A DNA stretch of 64,000 nt, from the NCBI GenBank assembly GCA_030407085.1, contig CM059585.1, positions 64,053,501 through 64,117,500 of the forward strand. The letters are read 5' to 3'. A model generated the notes under the pieces. The model had not been told where the DNA came from and made no database searches. It saw only the letters and a program-made list of their open reading frames with translations. Origin of the DNA: Trichopria drosophilae. Lineage: Eukaryota; Arthropoda; Insecta; Hymenoptera; Diapriidae. The position numbers were made by a program, and so were the translations under genes. This document shows positions 1-11,922 of the stretch, one piece after another; position 1 is the stretch's first letter; every line of letters starts with the position of its first letter.

Positions 1-520
1 GTGTGAATCGTTTTCGTCCATTTTAATTTGGAGAAAACCGGAAGCTAGATCGAATACTGAAAAATAATTAGCACCGCCTAATTAGTCTAAAATGTCAACA
101 TTGTTAGGAATTGGATAGGAATCTCCGATTGATTTATCATTCAATTTCCTGAAGGCAAGTACCATTCTCCATATCTTATTTTCTTGGCTGTCGGCTTTCT
201 TTGGTACTATCCATATTGGGGTATTATAGGGTGAATCTGAAGGTTTTATTATTCCTGTATCCAATTGTTCTTTAACTTGCTTATTAATCTCTTCTTTGTG
301 AATTGGTGAAAATCTATACTATTTAGTATTGATTGGTGCGTCATCCGTAGTAGACATTTTGTGTTTAATAACGTGCGTAAAACCAAAGGGTTCGTCAGGT
401 AAGTGAAAGACGTCTGCGTGAGTATTTATGAGTCATTCTACACTCTCGGTTTTTTCTCGGTTTAAGTGTTGTAAACGTAAGAGGTTTTTAATTTTTGCTG
501 CCCTTTTCATCTGTTTAATG
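1..520 (-). pseudogene. Ty3/gypsy-type pol fragment, reverse transcriptase start
   Basis: Minus-strand translation gives the linker and first part of a Ty3/gypsy reverse transcriptase. It runs from a spacer ending in HADVFHLPDEPFGFTH, through IHKEEINKQVKEQ, into GIIKPSDSPYNTPIWIVPKK and WRMVLAFRKLNDKSIGDSYP. This wording is typical of the 17.6/297/Tom group of insect gypsy elements. The longest open piece is 82-264 (60 aa). Upstream coding at 265-520 is readable but has stops. The catalytic aspartate region lies beyond the window edge, so only the fingers of the RT are seen. No LTR is visible next to it. It is broken and partial, and is clearly an old copy. Confidence 0.85.
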
Positions 521-1370
521 GTGTGTAAGAGGATTTCTTGACTACTACCTGTTGCTTTGGGTGTAATTGCCCCTGGTATTTGTTTTTCTTTTAAGAACTC
601 CGTATATGTATGTAAAAAATATCTCTTTTTCGTTGTAGTTGGTTTCTGTGGTTTTTATTAAACGGTTCGATGTCTTGTCTCTTCTAATTTAAGAAATATT
701 ATTTGTCGAATCTTTTTGTAATTGAGGGGATTCACCTACAAGGTCGTTATCCCAATTGATTATTCTTTTTTTATAAGAACTGAAAGACCTGCCTATCGAG
801 TCTTGATCTCTGTATTTTATTTTATTTTCAATTTTTATAATTGTTTTTGTATTTATATTTATCGGTTTCATTACCGTCCTTTTCATTATATTCATCATTT
901 TCATTTTTATTTTCATTATATTCGTCATTTTCATTTTCATTTTGTTCATGTGCATTGTATTTGTTAGGTTTGATGTTTTTTTAATTTAATTTTACCCATA
1001 ATAGTTGTTTTATATTTTTGTTCTACTGATCTTGATCTTCTTGTATTGAAGAAGAGGTGGTTTGTGGTAAATATTTCATGATTAAGTTTATTTTTTCTAT
1101 TTCTTTGTTTTTAATTTTGTTGAATTTCTTCTTATTTTTAATTATATTTTTCTGTTTAGATTCTGATGTTTGTGTAATGATTTCAAAATCCTTATCTAAT
1201 CTTCTGTTGTTAAAGTCGGTATTTCTCCATTTGTTTATCAGTTGTGTCGTATATTTGTAAAAATGCTTTTCCGTTACTGGTTTTAACTATTGCGTCTCCT
1301 AAAAACACGACTTCCATTACGTTAAATTTTGGGGACACATCCAAACTTTATTTCTTTATTCTCAATATTA
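521..1370. other. AT-rich stretch, possible decayed gypsy spacer
   Basis: This is T-rich sequence on the plus strand, with a run of ATTTTCATTTT-like repeats near 890-950. Position next to the gypsy pol suggests it may be the worn gag/protease part of that element, but I see no protease motif. The short open frames here are low-complexity and do not look coding. Confidence 0.4.
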
Positions 1371-2265
1371 ACCACTTCGGCGGCGAGGCGTTCCAAATGG
1401 TTATTGGGGACGCTGATTCTAAATTTGAAGTTTCCTTTTAAAAATTCTAAATGGCGGATCCAGTATGGCGGGCAATTTTTAAAAATCTGTATAGTATTCG
1501 GTCAAAATTTTTATAAGGGGTAATTAGAGTCGCCGATTATGAATTTGAAATAAAAATTAAAAAATACAAAAAAAAAATTTTTAAATACGCTCAAAATCCT
1601 ACCATTGCAGCCTCCTCACGGCGTGCTCCGGGTAGAGAATTTTTTTTCTAGTGAATGCAAGAGGGTAATTTTTTTTTGAAAATCTATAACCCCCTAGTCA
1701 CAATTTCGAACGAATACTACAGTTATTTGTAAAAATCGACCGCCATATAGGATACGTCATTCGTAAAATTCGACAAATTTAAACAAAACAACTTCAAATT
1801 CATAATCAGCGATCCCATTTACCCCTGGTAAGAATTTTGAGCGAATACTATATAGATTTTTAAAAATCGTCCGCCATATTGGATCTGCCATTTTGAATGT
1901 TCAAAAAGCAACATCAGATTCGTAATTAATGACCCCAGAAATCCCCCAGCAACAATTTTCGACCAAATTCAATGATGTTTGAAGCAAAAAATGCGTGAGA
2001 GTTTTGACGCCATTCTCACAAAAGTATTAACAATTGACGACATTTGCACTAAACAAAAAATTATTCAAAACTTAAAAAAAAAATGTTTTTTGACATATTC
2101 GTGTTCCTTGACATTAAAACATAGAATTATTATGGTTTCCTAAACTTCAATACGTCTACAAACTTTGCAAAGCGAATTTAAGCAGGTCCTCCATTTCTAC
2201 TATTTTCGCCACTTTTGTCACTGTCACGCGCGACGCCATTTGGACCGCCTCGCCGCCGAAGTGGT
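1371..2265. mobile_element. Non-autonomous DNA element with 30-bp terminal inverted repeats
   Basis: The ends 1371-1400 and 2236-2265 are inverted copies of each other with 29 of 30 matches, starting ACCACTTCGGCGGCGAGGCG. The 895-bp interior has no transposase. It carries diverged units of the dispersed repeat that includes AAATGGCGGATCCAGTATGG (1449 on, and inverted near 1870-1893). No clear target duplication could be read at the flanks, so the superfamily is unassigned. Confidence 0.75.
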
Positions 2266-2729
2266 GGCTATGTCAAAGTAGATTTTATTATCTCCCTATT
2301 GGATGTAATCGTTTTCGTAGCTAATATTTGTCCTGTTATCCCGATAGAATTCTGACCCAAATATGCCTGCTGAATCTATTGGGAAATCGTCGTTAACGTT
2401 AACTAACAGAGTTCTGTTATGCCTTTTAGGTTTATGATTTAATCGCTATTTATTAAGGTTTCGCTTTTTACTGATCCTTCTTTGATGATGTTTACCTGGC
2501 TAAATTGTAAAAAATTTCAACGTAAAATTACCACGCTGAGAGTAGGTAATCAGTGTTACCTACTCTGAGAGTGAAAAAATTACTAGACAGTTGTATATTG
2601 TTCGACGAAAGTGTAAATTTACTAGACCGCAATGTAATTTTCAGCCGACTTAACATTTACAATCGGTACAGTAAAATTACAAAAATTACAATTATCGCAG
2701 TAAAATCGTAATTTCTAATGTAAAATTAC
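2266..2729. other. AT-rich stretch with palindromic GTAAAATTAC words
   Basis: No gene is seen. The self-complementary word GTAAAATTAC or near copies recur around 2522, 2670 and 2720, and TTACCTACTCTGAGAGT and its inverse lie near 2540-2570. This suggests a small worn foldback repeat, but the boundaries cannot be set. Confidence 0.3.
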
Positions 2730-2929
2730 ATGCGGATTTTGCTTTTGCAATTTAAGGTTAAGTACATAGTCTTTAGAGAATATAAATATACACATTTAGC
2801 AGTATTTTTAATGATATTATTTATTTACCTTTCTGTTACTTTCAAAGGGTTTCAGGATACAAAAATAAATTATTTTTCCAAAAATGCATTTAATTTATTA
2901 TATTTAAGACGAAATAAACACTTATCAAA

Positions 2930-3440
2930 TAGACACAATTGCCAAGCAACAAATAACCAGGAAGAGGGGATCACATTTACACAATCGACGAGTCAACAAG
3001 TAAACATCAGTCAATTAATAAACAATCAAAAAGAAGAAGACGAAGAAGTGGAAACAAACTCTGAAATTAGAAACGACATAGAAAAAACTAAAAATGACAA
3101 TTTATTTAAAGAACCAATGTCAACCCTGAAAATCACAAAGCGATTATTAACATCTACAACTGCCTTCACGAAGTCAATCAATTCAGATTCTGATGATTAC
3201 CTGGAATCAACAAATGACCAACGTAAAAACAAAAACACAAAAAATGAAACCCATCACCAAAATAAAAAAACGAAATTAACAATAAATGCTAACTCTAAAT
3301 TTTTCACTCTGCCACCAGAAATTGAAACTAGCATGAAAGAAAAACCTAGTGAATACATACTCAGCTTTCTCCAATTCCAAAACTTTATAGAAAAATGTCA
3401 AGTCCCCAAAATAGAGATAGAAGAAGTGACCTGCGAAATC
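2930..3440 (+). pseudogene. LINE ORF1-like remnant
   Basis: This open frame starts at 2730 and continues to 3467; the part after about residue 65 is rich in Asn, Glu, Lys and Thr (for example NQKEEDEEVETNSEIRND). It has no visible CCHC zinc knuckles, so the nucleic-acid-binding end of a LINE Gag seems lost. It runs straight into the endonuclease frame with a frame change near 3440, which fits a deletion joining ORF1 to the middle of the endonuclease. The function is inferred from position only. Confidence 0.5.
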
Positions 3441-3441
3441 A

Positions 3442-3756
3442 CTAGAAGCAGTAGCTGTCACTATTAAAATGAAAACAAAAATTACAATATGTAACGTATA
3501 TCTACCAAACAGTCGCGAAATGAACACCAAGGAACAATATGACTTACTAAAACAACTTCCAAAACCATTAATCATATGCGGTGATTTCAACAGTCATAAT
3601 ATAATCTGGGGATCAGAAAACACAGATACTAGAGGAAAACTTATTGAAAAATGGATTGACGACTGCGAATTATTAATCTTAAATGATGGAAATCCAACAC
3701 ACTTTACTACTGGTTCGGGACGTGAAAGCGCCATTGATCTAAGTATTAGTAAATAA
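3442..3756 (+). pseudogene. LINE apurinic-type endonuclease, partial
   Basis: The frame reads LEAVAVTIKMKTKITICNVYLP, then ICGDFNSHNIIWGSE, then GRESAIDLSIS. GDFNxHxxxWG and the later SxxDLxxx are the catalytic D/N and D-containing motifs of the exonuclease-endonuclease-phosphatase domain that nicks the target DNA in LINE integration. The N-terminal catalytic N and E motifs and the final SDH motif are absent, so the enzyme cannot be functional. The 95-aa open part begins at 3469. Confidence 0.85.
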
Positions 3757-3954
3757 ACTATATGACCGCGACCACCACCACATACATATCCGTATACATA
3801 GTGAAGATAAAAATAATTTTGTCCCACAAAAACCCTCGAGTTGGAAATTTGAGAAAGCTGACTGGGCGCAATACAAAATATTAATATCCAACAATATATT
3901 ACAGAATTAAAAGATCCAAATGATTCAAACGGAACACTCCGAAATGATACACTG

Positions 3955-4449
3955 GCATAGATACCATCGCATCAAAGAATAGAGGGAAATGAAAGAGCAG
4001 ATGTTGCAGCGAAACTCGCCACTACCACAGGCACATAAATAAATCACCAATATCTATACAAGATGCAAAAAAAGGCAGTAAAAGAAGAAACGCTAAATAA
4101 ATGGGACACAATATGGAAACTTCTCAACACAAAACTCAATAAAATCAGGCAAAGCGTAAGACAAAAAATACCAAGCCTAAATAACAGGAAACAACAGTGC
4201 CTATTGACACGATTGAGAATTGGACATACAAACCTCACTCACATACATCTTATCACCAAATCACCCCCTCTACCTTGTCCAAGCTATGGATTACCAGTCA
4301 CAGTGGAACACCTACTGGCCGATTCAACACACGAAGGTCTGAGACATAAGCACCAACTGACACGAAACATCGAAGAAACGTTAAACGAAAATCAAATTGT
4401 TTTTCTAGAAAAATACTTACAAGAAATGCAGGTGCTTAACTTAATATAA
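3955..4449 (+). pseudogene. LINE RNase H end and C-terminal zinc region
   Basis: At about 3960 the sequence reads IPSHQRIEGNERADVAAKLA, the last conserved block of an RNase H domain (the wxPSHxxIxGNExAD motif). After a stop, 4063-4449 (128 aa) continues with NNRKQQCLLTRLRIGHTNLTH and CPSYGLPVTVEHLLADS. That is the usual LINE C-terminus with an H-T-H box and a CPxCG...TVEHxL zinc motif; the second Cys has become Tyr. A 3' UTR of about 100 bp follows. Confidence 0.8.
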
Positions 4450-4552
4450 ATATAGTTATATCTATGTAATCTGTAAACAGTGGTCGCTCATGACCTCGAT
4501 GTTAATGAGACCTATAAATAAATTTGATTAAAAAATAAAAAATAAAAAATAG

Positions 4553-5163
4553 ACATTACAGTAATTGTTACATAAAATATATAAAAATGTTTATTGTTAT
4601 ATACTAAAATATATCATACTAATAACTTATCTTAGTACTAATAAGTTATTATACTAATAACTTATCTTAATATCTCTTAACATCACTTATTTTAATATTT
4701 TCTAGTTTTCTAAAAAAAGAATACAATTTTTCAGTCACTGATTTTTTTTTAACTCCTTGTTGCTTCTCCAGGATATATTTCCAACCACCTCATTTGGCCG
4801 TATTCCAAGAAACATCTAAGTGAGTTGGGCCATGTTCTATTAAATACAAAGTGTGCTGCCATTATCATGATTACTGCTTCTTGTACACTTTGTATATTAT
4901 CGATAATAAGTTTATCGAAAATAAATAGTTATTTGTTGTTCTGATGAACGTCAAAATTGACATCATGAATATGTTCTGAAAATATATATATACAAAATGA
5001 AGTAAATAAATTAAAATGGTCCTCCAACTTGGACTTTTACAAACAAATGATAAAAGAGTGATTTATATTCGGCCAAAAAATTACTGAACAATAGTCTCGC
5101 TATAATATTGACGATACATTTGTATATGAGTATATCTAACGGTGGCGATACATTATGTGAGGC
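4553..5163. other. AT-rich stretch without genes
   Basis: No coding signal is seen. TAATAACTTATCTTA is directly repeated near 4618-4670 within a short AT-rich tandem patch. The right edge abuts a BEL LTR. Confidence 0.4.
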
Positions 5164-5764
5164 TGTGGAGGTTTTCACAATAATATAGAAATTCGCCTAC
5201 TGGCGCGGGTGCGGGTCCAGAACTCAAGTGGCACGAGATAATGGAAAAAATGATTGAAAAATCCATTTAGTCACAAACTTTGATTTATTTCAATTTCACA
5301 CACTTCGGACGCGCGATAACTTACTCGTCACGTGTGCGATTGTGACTACGATATTCGAGATTAACACTAGCTTAAATACAAAAGTAATTTAAGGTTCGAC
5401 AACGTAGTTCGCGCAAATGCGATCGAAAGTGTCTATTTCGCGTTGCCGATGCAAAACGATGCAGATTCGCGTTTTACAGGATTTCGAAATTGCGTTTCAA
5501 TTAGCTACGATGCTAAGTGTAGCAGCCACGAGGTCTATCTGAACTCGTCGGATCGATTTTCGGTAAAGATCGCTTAATTGCGGAAATTCGAACCGTTCGC
5601 GGAATTTTTCGCGATTACAATTTAAAGGCACATTAGACGCGCGAAATACAAAAGACGCCCTGAGAATGCCGATTATCTTAATATAAAGCGGACAGTTCCA
5701 GCACAAAGTAGAGATGGTGCGACGAGTATATTGGAACTATTGCGGACGGCAGTATACGTGAACA
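5164..5764 (-). repeat. BEL/Pao long terminal repeat (3' LTR of minus-strand element)
   Basis: Read on the minus strand, the segment starts TGTTCACGTATACTGCCG at 5764 and ends CCTCCACA at 5164, giving 601 bp with TG...CA ends. It lies about 100 bp downstream of the integrase stop codon at 5867, where a 3' LTR belongs. A purine-leaning tract (AAGGCCGGCGG) sits just before it. An AATAAA-type signal occurs near its end (minus strand, around 5285). The matching 5' LTR is not in the window because the element is cut at about 7850. The outer boundary at 5164 was judged from the terminal CA only. Confidence 0.65.
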
Positions 5765-5866
5765 TACCGCCGGCCTTGCGATAGTAATATCGCAAAAGAA
5801 CAACAAAAAATAGAAAAAATTAATAAGCGCAAACTAAGACTGTGAGATAAAAAACTAACTACGACA

Positions 5867-6443
5867 CTAATCAGACGATGAATGGGCTGGCACGGTCGCC
5901 TCGTCAATGTCTACGGGCAGAAGAGCCAATTTAGTTATCGGTCTTTTGAAGACCGTCTTTGCCTTCCGAATGGTCACCACGCGAGTCAGACCATCATGCC
6001 CAGGGTGACATTCGACGACGCGAGCCAGGTCCCATTTTGCTGGAGGCAGTTGGTCGTTACCCAGTAACACTACCTGTCCCTGTTTGATGGAGATTCGCTG
6101 AGCCACTTAGAGCGATGTTGGCAAGACATAATGTAATCTCGCGACCAGTTCTGCCAAAATTTCCCCAAGAGCTGTTGGTACAATTGCCAACGAGTGACGC
6201 GGCTGACAGTAAAATCAACAGTAAGCGGAGCGGGAGCAGCGACTAATGGACCGCCGACAAAAAATGGCCTGGCGTTATGATATCAAGACTGTCAATATCG
6301 TCATTCAAAGGACCAAGCGGCCGTGAGTTCATGCAGGCTTCGATTCTGCATAAGAGCGTAGCCAGCTTCTCGTAAGTCGGGCAATATGCTCCCAGCACAC
6401 GTCTGAGATGGCGTTTCATAGAACGCACCCCAGCCTCCCACAA
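5867..6443 (-). pseudogene. BEL/Pao integrase core and C-terminal domain
   Basis: The block 6243-6443 reads LWEAGVRSMKRHLRRV-like sequence and EACMNSRPL, followed by LTPGHFL-like DIITPGHFLSAVH, the end of the BEL integrase catalytic core. After a short broken interval, 5867-6106 gives QGQVVLLGNDQLPPAKWDLA and VVECHPGHDGLTRVVTIRKA, the small C-terminal domain that follows integrase in BEL polyproteins. The integrase zinc finger and most of the DDE core are absent; a deletion joins this block to the RNase H block near 6450-6540. The sequence has stops and is not functional. Confidence 0.9.
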
Positions 6444-6499
6444 CCAACCGAAGTGAGGTGCGGCAGGCGGAATAAACTTCCATTACACCCACCCCCCTC

Positions 6500-7207
6500 C
6501 AGCTACCCGATCACGAAGCTCGTCAGACTCTATCGCGGCACGGTGGGCAGCGCGCATTTCATTGTCAGCTCCATACAGTGTGGTCCATGCCACCACATTT
6601 CTGATGAGGCCAATTCCGATGCAGACATGCCTCGAGTGGCCAAATCAGCAGGGTTGTCGCAACCCGGAACATTGCGCCACTTGACATCGGGAACAATTTA
6701 GTGGACTTCGGACACTCGGTGTGAGGCAAAGGTTTTCCATTGCGAGGATTGGCCTCTGAACCACGTCAGAACAATAGAGGCGTCTGTCCACACTAACACG
6801 GGGCAAACATTGAATACGCGATCCTTTTGGATTTGAACGAGAAGTCTGGCTAAGACTACTGCTCCACAGAGCTCAAGACGAGGGATTGTTACTTGTTTTA
6901 CGGGAGCGAGTCGTGTTTTGGCCTTTATCAGCCTGACCTCAGTTTGTCCGAAATCGTCAGTGACACCATACACTAATGCCGCATTAGCTTTTGAAGATGC
7001 GTCGCAGAATCCGTGCAACTCGAGGACCGACGCTGCTGACGTACCTAACCATCGTGGAACCGAAATTTCCGTTAGACATGGAAGAGCTGCCTCGTACTTA
7101 CGCCAAGCTTCGATCAGATGTGGGGGAAGAAGAGAATCCCAATCAATGTTGCACTGCCAAAGCTGTGGCAACAAAATTTTTGCAACAACAATAACTGGGC
7201 TAGCCAC
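6500..7207 (-). pseudogene. BEL/Pao RNase H region
   Basis: Open segment 6698-7207 (169 aa) reads through SVPRWLGT, LELHGFCDASSKANAALVYG, PRLELCGAVVLARLL and VLVWTDASIVLTWFRG, the RNase H-like domain that follows BEL RT. Catalytic-type D residues in FCDAS and WTDAS are present. Toward 6500 the frame decays, with recognisable pieces of the segment that leads to integrase. The RT lies upstream in another frame, with a frameshift around 7115-7205. Confidence 0.9.
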
Positions 7208-7850
7208 CCTAGAGGGTCGAATAGACGAGCGATGTGAGCCACCGCACGATTTGTTACCTCAGAGATGGATTCATTATTCACTGTGAATCGATAAGCATCA
7301 CTGGCTGGTTGCCATGTGATTCCAAGAATCTTGAAGTTGTCATCAGGCTGCAACATCTTACCACATGCAAGACCTACGTTTGCAGGTTCGATATCCGCTA
7401 AGAGTGGGTCAGCATTACTGATCCACTTTCTCAGAACGAAGTGACCCTTTGATAGGAAGGCCGTTAACTGATTGTGAATCTCTTTCGCTCCATGACTGGC
7501 ATCCGCCGCGAATAAAGTGTCATCGACAAAAAAGTTTTCTAGCGGCGCATCCTTTCCTAGTGGAAATGCGTCGCATTCGTCATCCGCTAACTGCCTGAGC
7601 ACGCGAAGCGCTAAGACGGGAGCGCTTGCCATGCCGTAGGTAACAGTTAGCAGCTGGTATGGCACAATTTCATCTCTAGGAGATGCACGCTAGAGGATTC
7701 GTTGCAAATCGATGTCTCGTGGATCGACTCGAATCTTACGGTATATCTTCTCAATGTCTGCAGCGTACACGTAACGATACACAGTGGTCTTGAACCGCTC
7801 GAAAGTTCGACTAAAATGCCAACGTATTTTGGACCTATAATTGTCTTCAT
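7114..7850 (-). pseudogene. BEL/Pao reverse transcriptase
   Basis: The segment begins at about 7840 with YRYVYAADIEKIYRKIRVDP, breaks near 7690, and resumes in 7114-7665 with LLTVTYGMASAP, then FFVDDTLFAAD (the YxDD-type catalytic box, here FVDD) and FKILGITW, RLFDPLGWL. These are the standard landmarks of a BEL/Pao RT. The upstream protease and RT N-terminus are missing because the element is joined at about 7850 to an unrelated LINE. A premature stop and at least two frameshifts are present. Confidence 0.9.
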
Positions 7851-7854
7851 TTAC

Positions 7855-9130
7855 GTTTAAGGTACTGTCAAGTAAGGCGATGTCAAGTTCTGAAACACGA
7901 CATTCAAGAAAAATTTGGGTGTCGTCAGCGAAAATCATATGATCACTATGATGGAGAACCCCAGGTAGATCGTTAATAAAAACTGAAAACAACAAAGGTC
8001 CTAACACAGAACCTTGGGGCACTCCAGCACCCACTGGAAGCCACAACGATCTAGTCCCATCCACCCCTGTGACAGTCTTAGATCGACACGAGAGGTAAGA
8101 CGCAAACCACCGAATAGCGGTATCCGATAAATTAGCCATTTTTAGTTTCTGCAGCAAAAGCCTATGACTAATAGCATCGAACGCACGGCTAAAGTCAAAG
8201 AGGATAACAATAGTTATCATGCGATTGTCTATTGCTTGCCTGCAATATTCAGATACATATAATAGTGCTGTTTGCGTGCTGTAGTCTTTACGGAAACCCG
8301 ATTGGTGAGAATCAAACCAATTACTGTTATTCAGGAACCCAAGTAGCTGATTGAAAACAATACGTTCTAGTATTTTAGAGAGAGCAGGAACAATAGCGAT
8401 AAGGCGGTAATGAGCAGGAGAAACAGGGTTAGTAATTTTGCTAATGGGTATCATCAATGATTTTTTCCAATCAGCAGGAAGGATGGATAAATTAAGCGAT
8501 TCATTGAAGAGATGAACTATGTGAGGGGCAATGACAGGGAATGATTTGATGTAGAAACTAAGAAGTATCGAATCAGAGCCACATGCTTCCGACTATGCTT
8601 CCGACAAACGAGCAGCTACGTCCTCCATGGTGACATTAGCGAAGAAAAATCTTCTGTCGTTAAAATCTCCGTGATAAAAGTCTTCATCGAAATTTAGGTC
8701 GAAAATATCAGTGTAAGGAGAAACAGAAGCTGTGTGAAAGGAATTGAGTTCATACAAAGTGCAACACAACGGTTTAACAGCTTTATTGGAAGCCACCAGA
8801 TCAAGGTTGCGCAACTCCCTCCACATGGTCTTAGCATCCCGAATATTAGTAAGTTTGTTTCGATAGTAGTTTGCTCTCGCTAATACCCATGTCTGCTTAT
8901 TAGCCTTATTAGCAGAAATGAGTCTAATTCTTAATGAGTGGTTCCTGGTCCAGCGATAAGCACATAAAAGGCTATTTCTGTCGTAAGTTTAAGTAGTTGA
9001 GGTGAAATCCAAGGGGAAAGCTTGTGAGTCGGTGTAAAGGTGTGCTTAGGGGCGTGCTTATCAAAAGTTTGCAATAGACGATGACTAAGCGTATTGGTGA
9101 GTAAGTTCACGTTATTCAGTTGAGAAACAG
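7855..9130 (-). pseudogene. LINE reverse transcriptase fragment (Jockey/CR1-type)
   Basis: Minus-strand landmarks run from about 8890 to 7880: YYRNKLTNIRDAKTMWRELR (linker), then YRLIAIVPALSKILERIVFN, HQSGFRKDYSTQTALL, VILFDFSRAFDAISHRLLL, GVPQGSVLGPLLFSVFINDL and FADDTQIFLEC. These are RT motifs of Jockey- or CR1-group LINEs, with the catalytic FADD intact. The main open piece is in 7690-8457. A frameshift and stop separate the linker from the RT near 8460-8595. The endonuclease is absent upstream, where the GA repeat begins, and the thumb is lost at the join with the BEL element. Confidence 0.88.
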
Positions 9131-9154
9131 AATTAAAAATATTCCATTATAGAG

Positions 9155-9715
<561 letters not shown>

Positions 9716-9722
9716 GGCATAC

Positions 9723-10613
9723 AATCTTTCAGCAATGTAAATATCAGAATTTATACAAGTCCACTCATGGGATCATGGGATTCCCTCACGGCGTACTTTA
9801 AGACGTTTTTAAAATCGGCTCGCTGAATTCAGTCAACTGAGCGATCTCCCCTATCTCTGTTTTGTTGCTCATTTAGTTTCACACCCAACGTTTGCATGGC
9901 GTTCATGATAGCTTTTCTGTTTCTCATTTTTAAAACGGAACATTCGCATCTCTTAGTAAGTATTCTGTGGTCGTTAGTCTAGGGTCGTCTATATAGGTTA
10001 GTCAACATAATTTCAATAAAAGTACGCCAACTCGTTTATTTAGTTTCCCCGAAGAAACAGATTCCATTTAACTACTGAAATACATATGGCTATTCCGGAA
10101 TATTGGAATATTGTAATTGCTTGTAATAATAATACCAAGTTTTTACCGGCAATAATGACGAGTTTTAGGTTATGAAGTTCACATGACGGCCTTTGACGAG
10201 GAAGGGTAAAACTCTCGCAAGTGATGCATTGTCATCCAAAGGAATTTTGGTGAAGGATAAACCGGCGAATTTCTTCCGGTCTGTTTGGTATTCTTCTTCA
10301 AGGTTCGTTTAATTTAGAGACCTCCTTGCTTTGGAGAAATTGTTTCTACCACAAGGAATATTACCAACCACTCCACTCTTAGGAACATTTTTTGTTTTCT
10401 ACTCGGTATACATTAATCATGTGATAAATTAATAATTAAATGTATTGAAAAGTTTTGTCTCTGTACATAACTCCATAATCCGTTAATTGCATTTTTTAAA
10501 CTGTTTTATATCAAAACCAAGCTTTGTTTTTTAATATATTAAGATGATACTGTTTTCTTCAAAAGTCATGAAAGTGGACTTGTATAAATTCTGATATTTA
10601 CATTGCTGAAAGA
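9723..10613. mobile_element. Candidate MITE bounded by about 40-bp inverted repeats
   Basis: The segment at about 9724-9764 (TTTCAGCAATGTAAATATCA and on) is repeated in inverse orientation at about 10572-10612 with essentially no mismatch. The 850-bp AT-rich interior has no gene. No target duplication was recognised, and the left copy starts 9 bp after the GA repeat. It may be a non-autonomous DNA element or a segmental inversion. Confidence 0.55.
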
Positions 10614-11907
10614 AAACTAACATTATTCAGCTTGTCTAAACAAAGTACTTCTTTTTTAATTAATTAAGTTTGTAATCCAGATTAATTAAGTTATTAATCC
10701 AGGTTATACAACATAAAAGTGACTGAGAAATATTAACTTCCATTCATAGCTCCAGATGTGTTAACTGCATTATAAAGCTAAAATTGATATGCTATCCTTA
10801 TATCATGACATTGTAGGAAGATTGTGTTTTTATATAAAATTTTAATTATATGGATCATTAGGGGAACATTGCACGAGTGCAACTGCAGGCACAAAATATA
10901 AGATTACGGATTGTGTCAATATTACTCTTGCGAATAATCAAAGTTTTGGTTCAACAGTTTTATTCAGTATTGATTAAATTTTCTAATTTTGTTTGTTTAA
11001 GTGTCATTTACTTATATTTTAACACAATAATAATAATAATATTATATTAATATGTTTTTATCCCCATAAATAATAATAAATAATATTTATTTTTTAAAAT
11101 AAAGTTTTAATAATTGATCTTTTATTAAGTGCGAAGCAATCATGTATCAAGTTTCCACATGAACAGTCAAATTTCAGTATATTCATGTTGAAACCTAAAA
11201 GTAATGAAATTGAGAATGTCCAAACATGGATCTAATATATAACAACCATTACATATTCAAAAGCTTATTTCAAATAACTAATAGTTAATTTTTTTAGTTT
11301 TACGGACATAATACTGGTTGGCATTCTTTCTCTTTTACGAAAGCTGTGAAAAATGAACAAATTTAGTATTATCAGAATATGTCTATAAAACGGGGCTTAT
11401 AAATAAAAATACATAAAAAGTACAATATTTTGTACAGAAATCTAAAAATAGACATATTATTTCTTGTTATTAAAGCTTTAAATGCAGCGTGTAATTTGAA
11501 ATCATCTTTTATTTAAGTGTGAGAAGAATGTAGCGATAAAAATATTTTAAAAAATCAATGCTACTATTTTTTAATGTTGCCACCGAGCAATATTACAACA
11601 GATAAAATTCTTTTGTTACAAAATAGTAAAAAAACATCCTGCAATGATTGGATGACAACTGCCAATATCATCTGCGAATACCTTCAATTGTGCTTGAATC
11701 CAGGCAATATGCCATCTCAACACATGGGATAGGATGCAAACGATACTGAATGCTTTGCAAACTGATTTCATGAAATTTCTTTTCTGCTTTCTCGTACAGA
11801 ATCGTATGATATATCTTCATATGGACCAAAAGTAAATTGCAACACATTTATGCTAAATCTTATGTACAGGATCTCTGTTCTTACCACTTACAAGAAAGTT
11901 TGGATAT
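10614..11907. other. AT-rich stretch without recognisable genes
   Basis: No coding or repeat boundary signal is seen. Short ATT/AATAAT runs occur near 11025-11090. All open frames are short and low in complexity. Confidence 0.5.
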
Positions 11908-11922
11908 GATAATACATACGAA

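Larger units (their letters stand above)
2730..4552 (+). mobile_element. Internally deleted non-LTR retrotransposon, I-clade-like
   Basis: The parts of one LINE occur in order: an ORF1-like acidic/lysine-rich region, part of the endonuclease, the end of an RNase H domain, a C-terminal zinc-binding region, and a short 3' UTR ending in an A-rich AAAAATAAAAAAT tail at about 4552. The whole reverse transcriptase is missing between about 3760 and 3950. Presence of RNase H after the RT and the TAA-type tail fits the I clade and its relatives. The true 5' end is unclear; the hydrophobic start of the 2730 frame is probably chance. Confidence 0.8.

Noticed and set aside
2730..2930. Membrane protein start of the 245-codon frame
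   Set aside because: The hydrophobic N-terminus comes from AT-rich DNA read through into LINE ORF1 and is probably not part of any protein.
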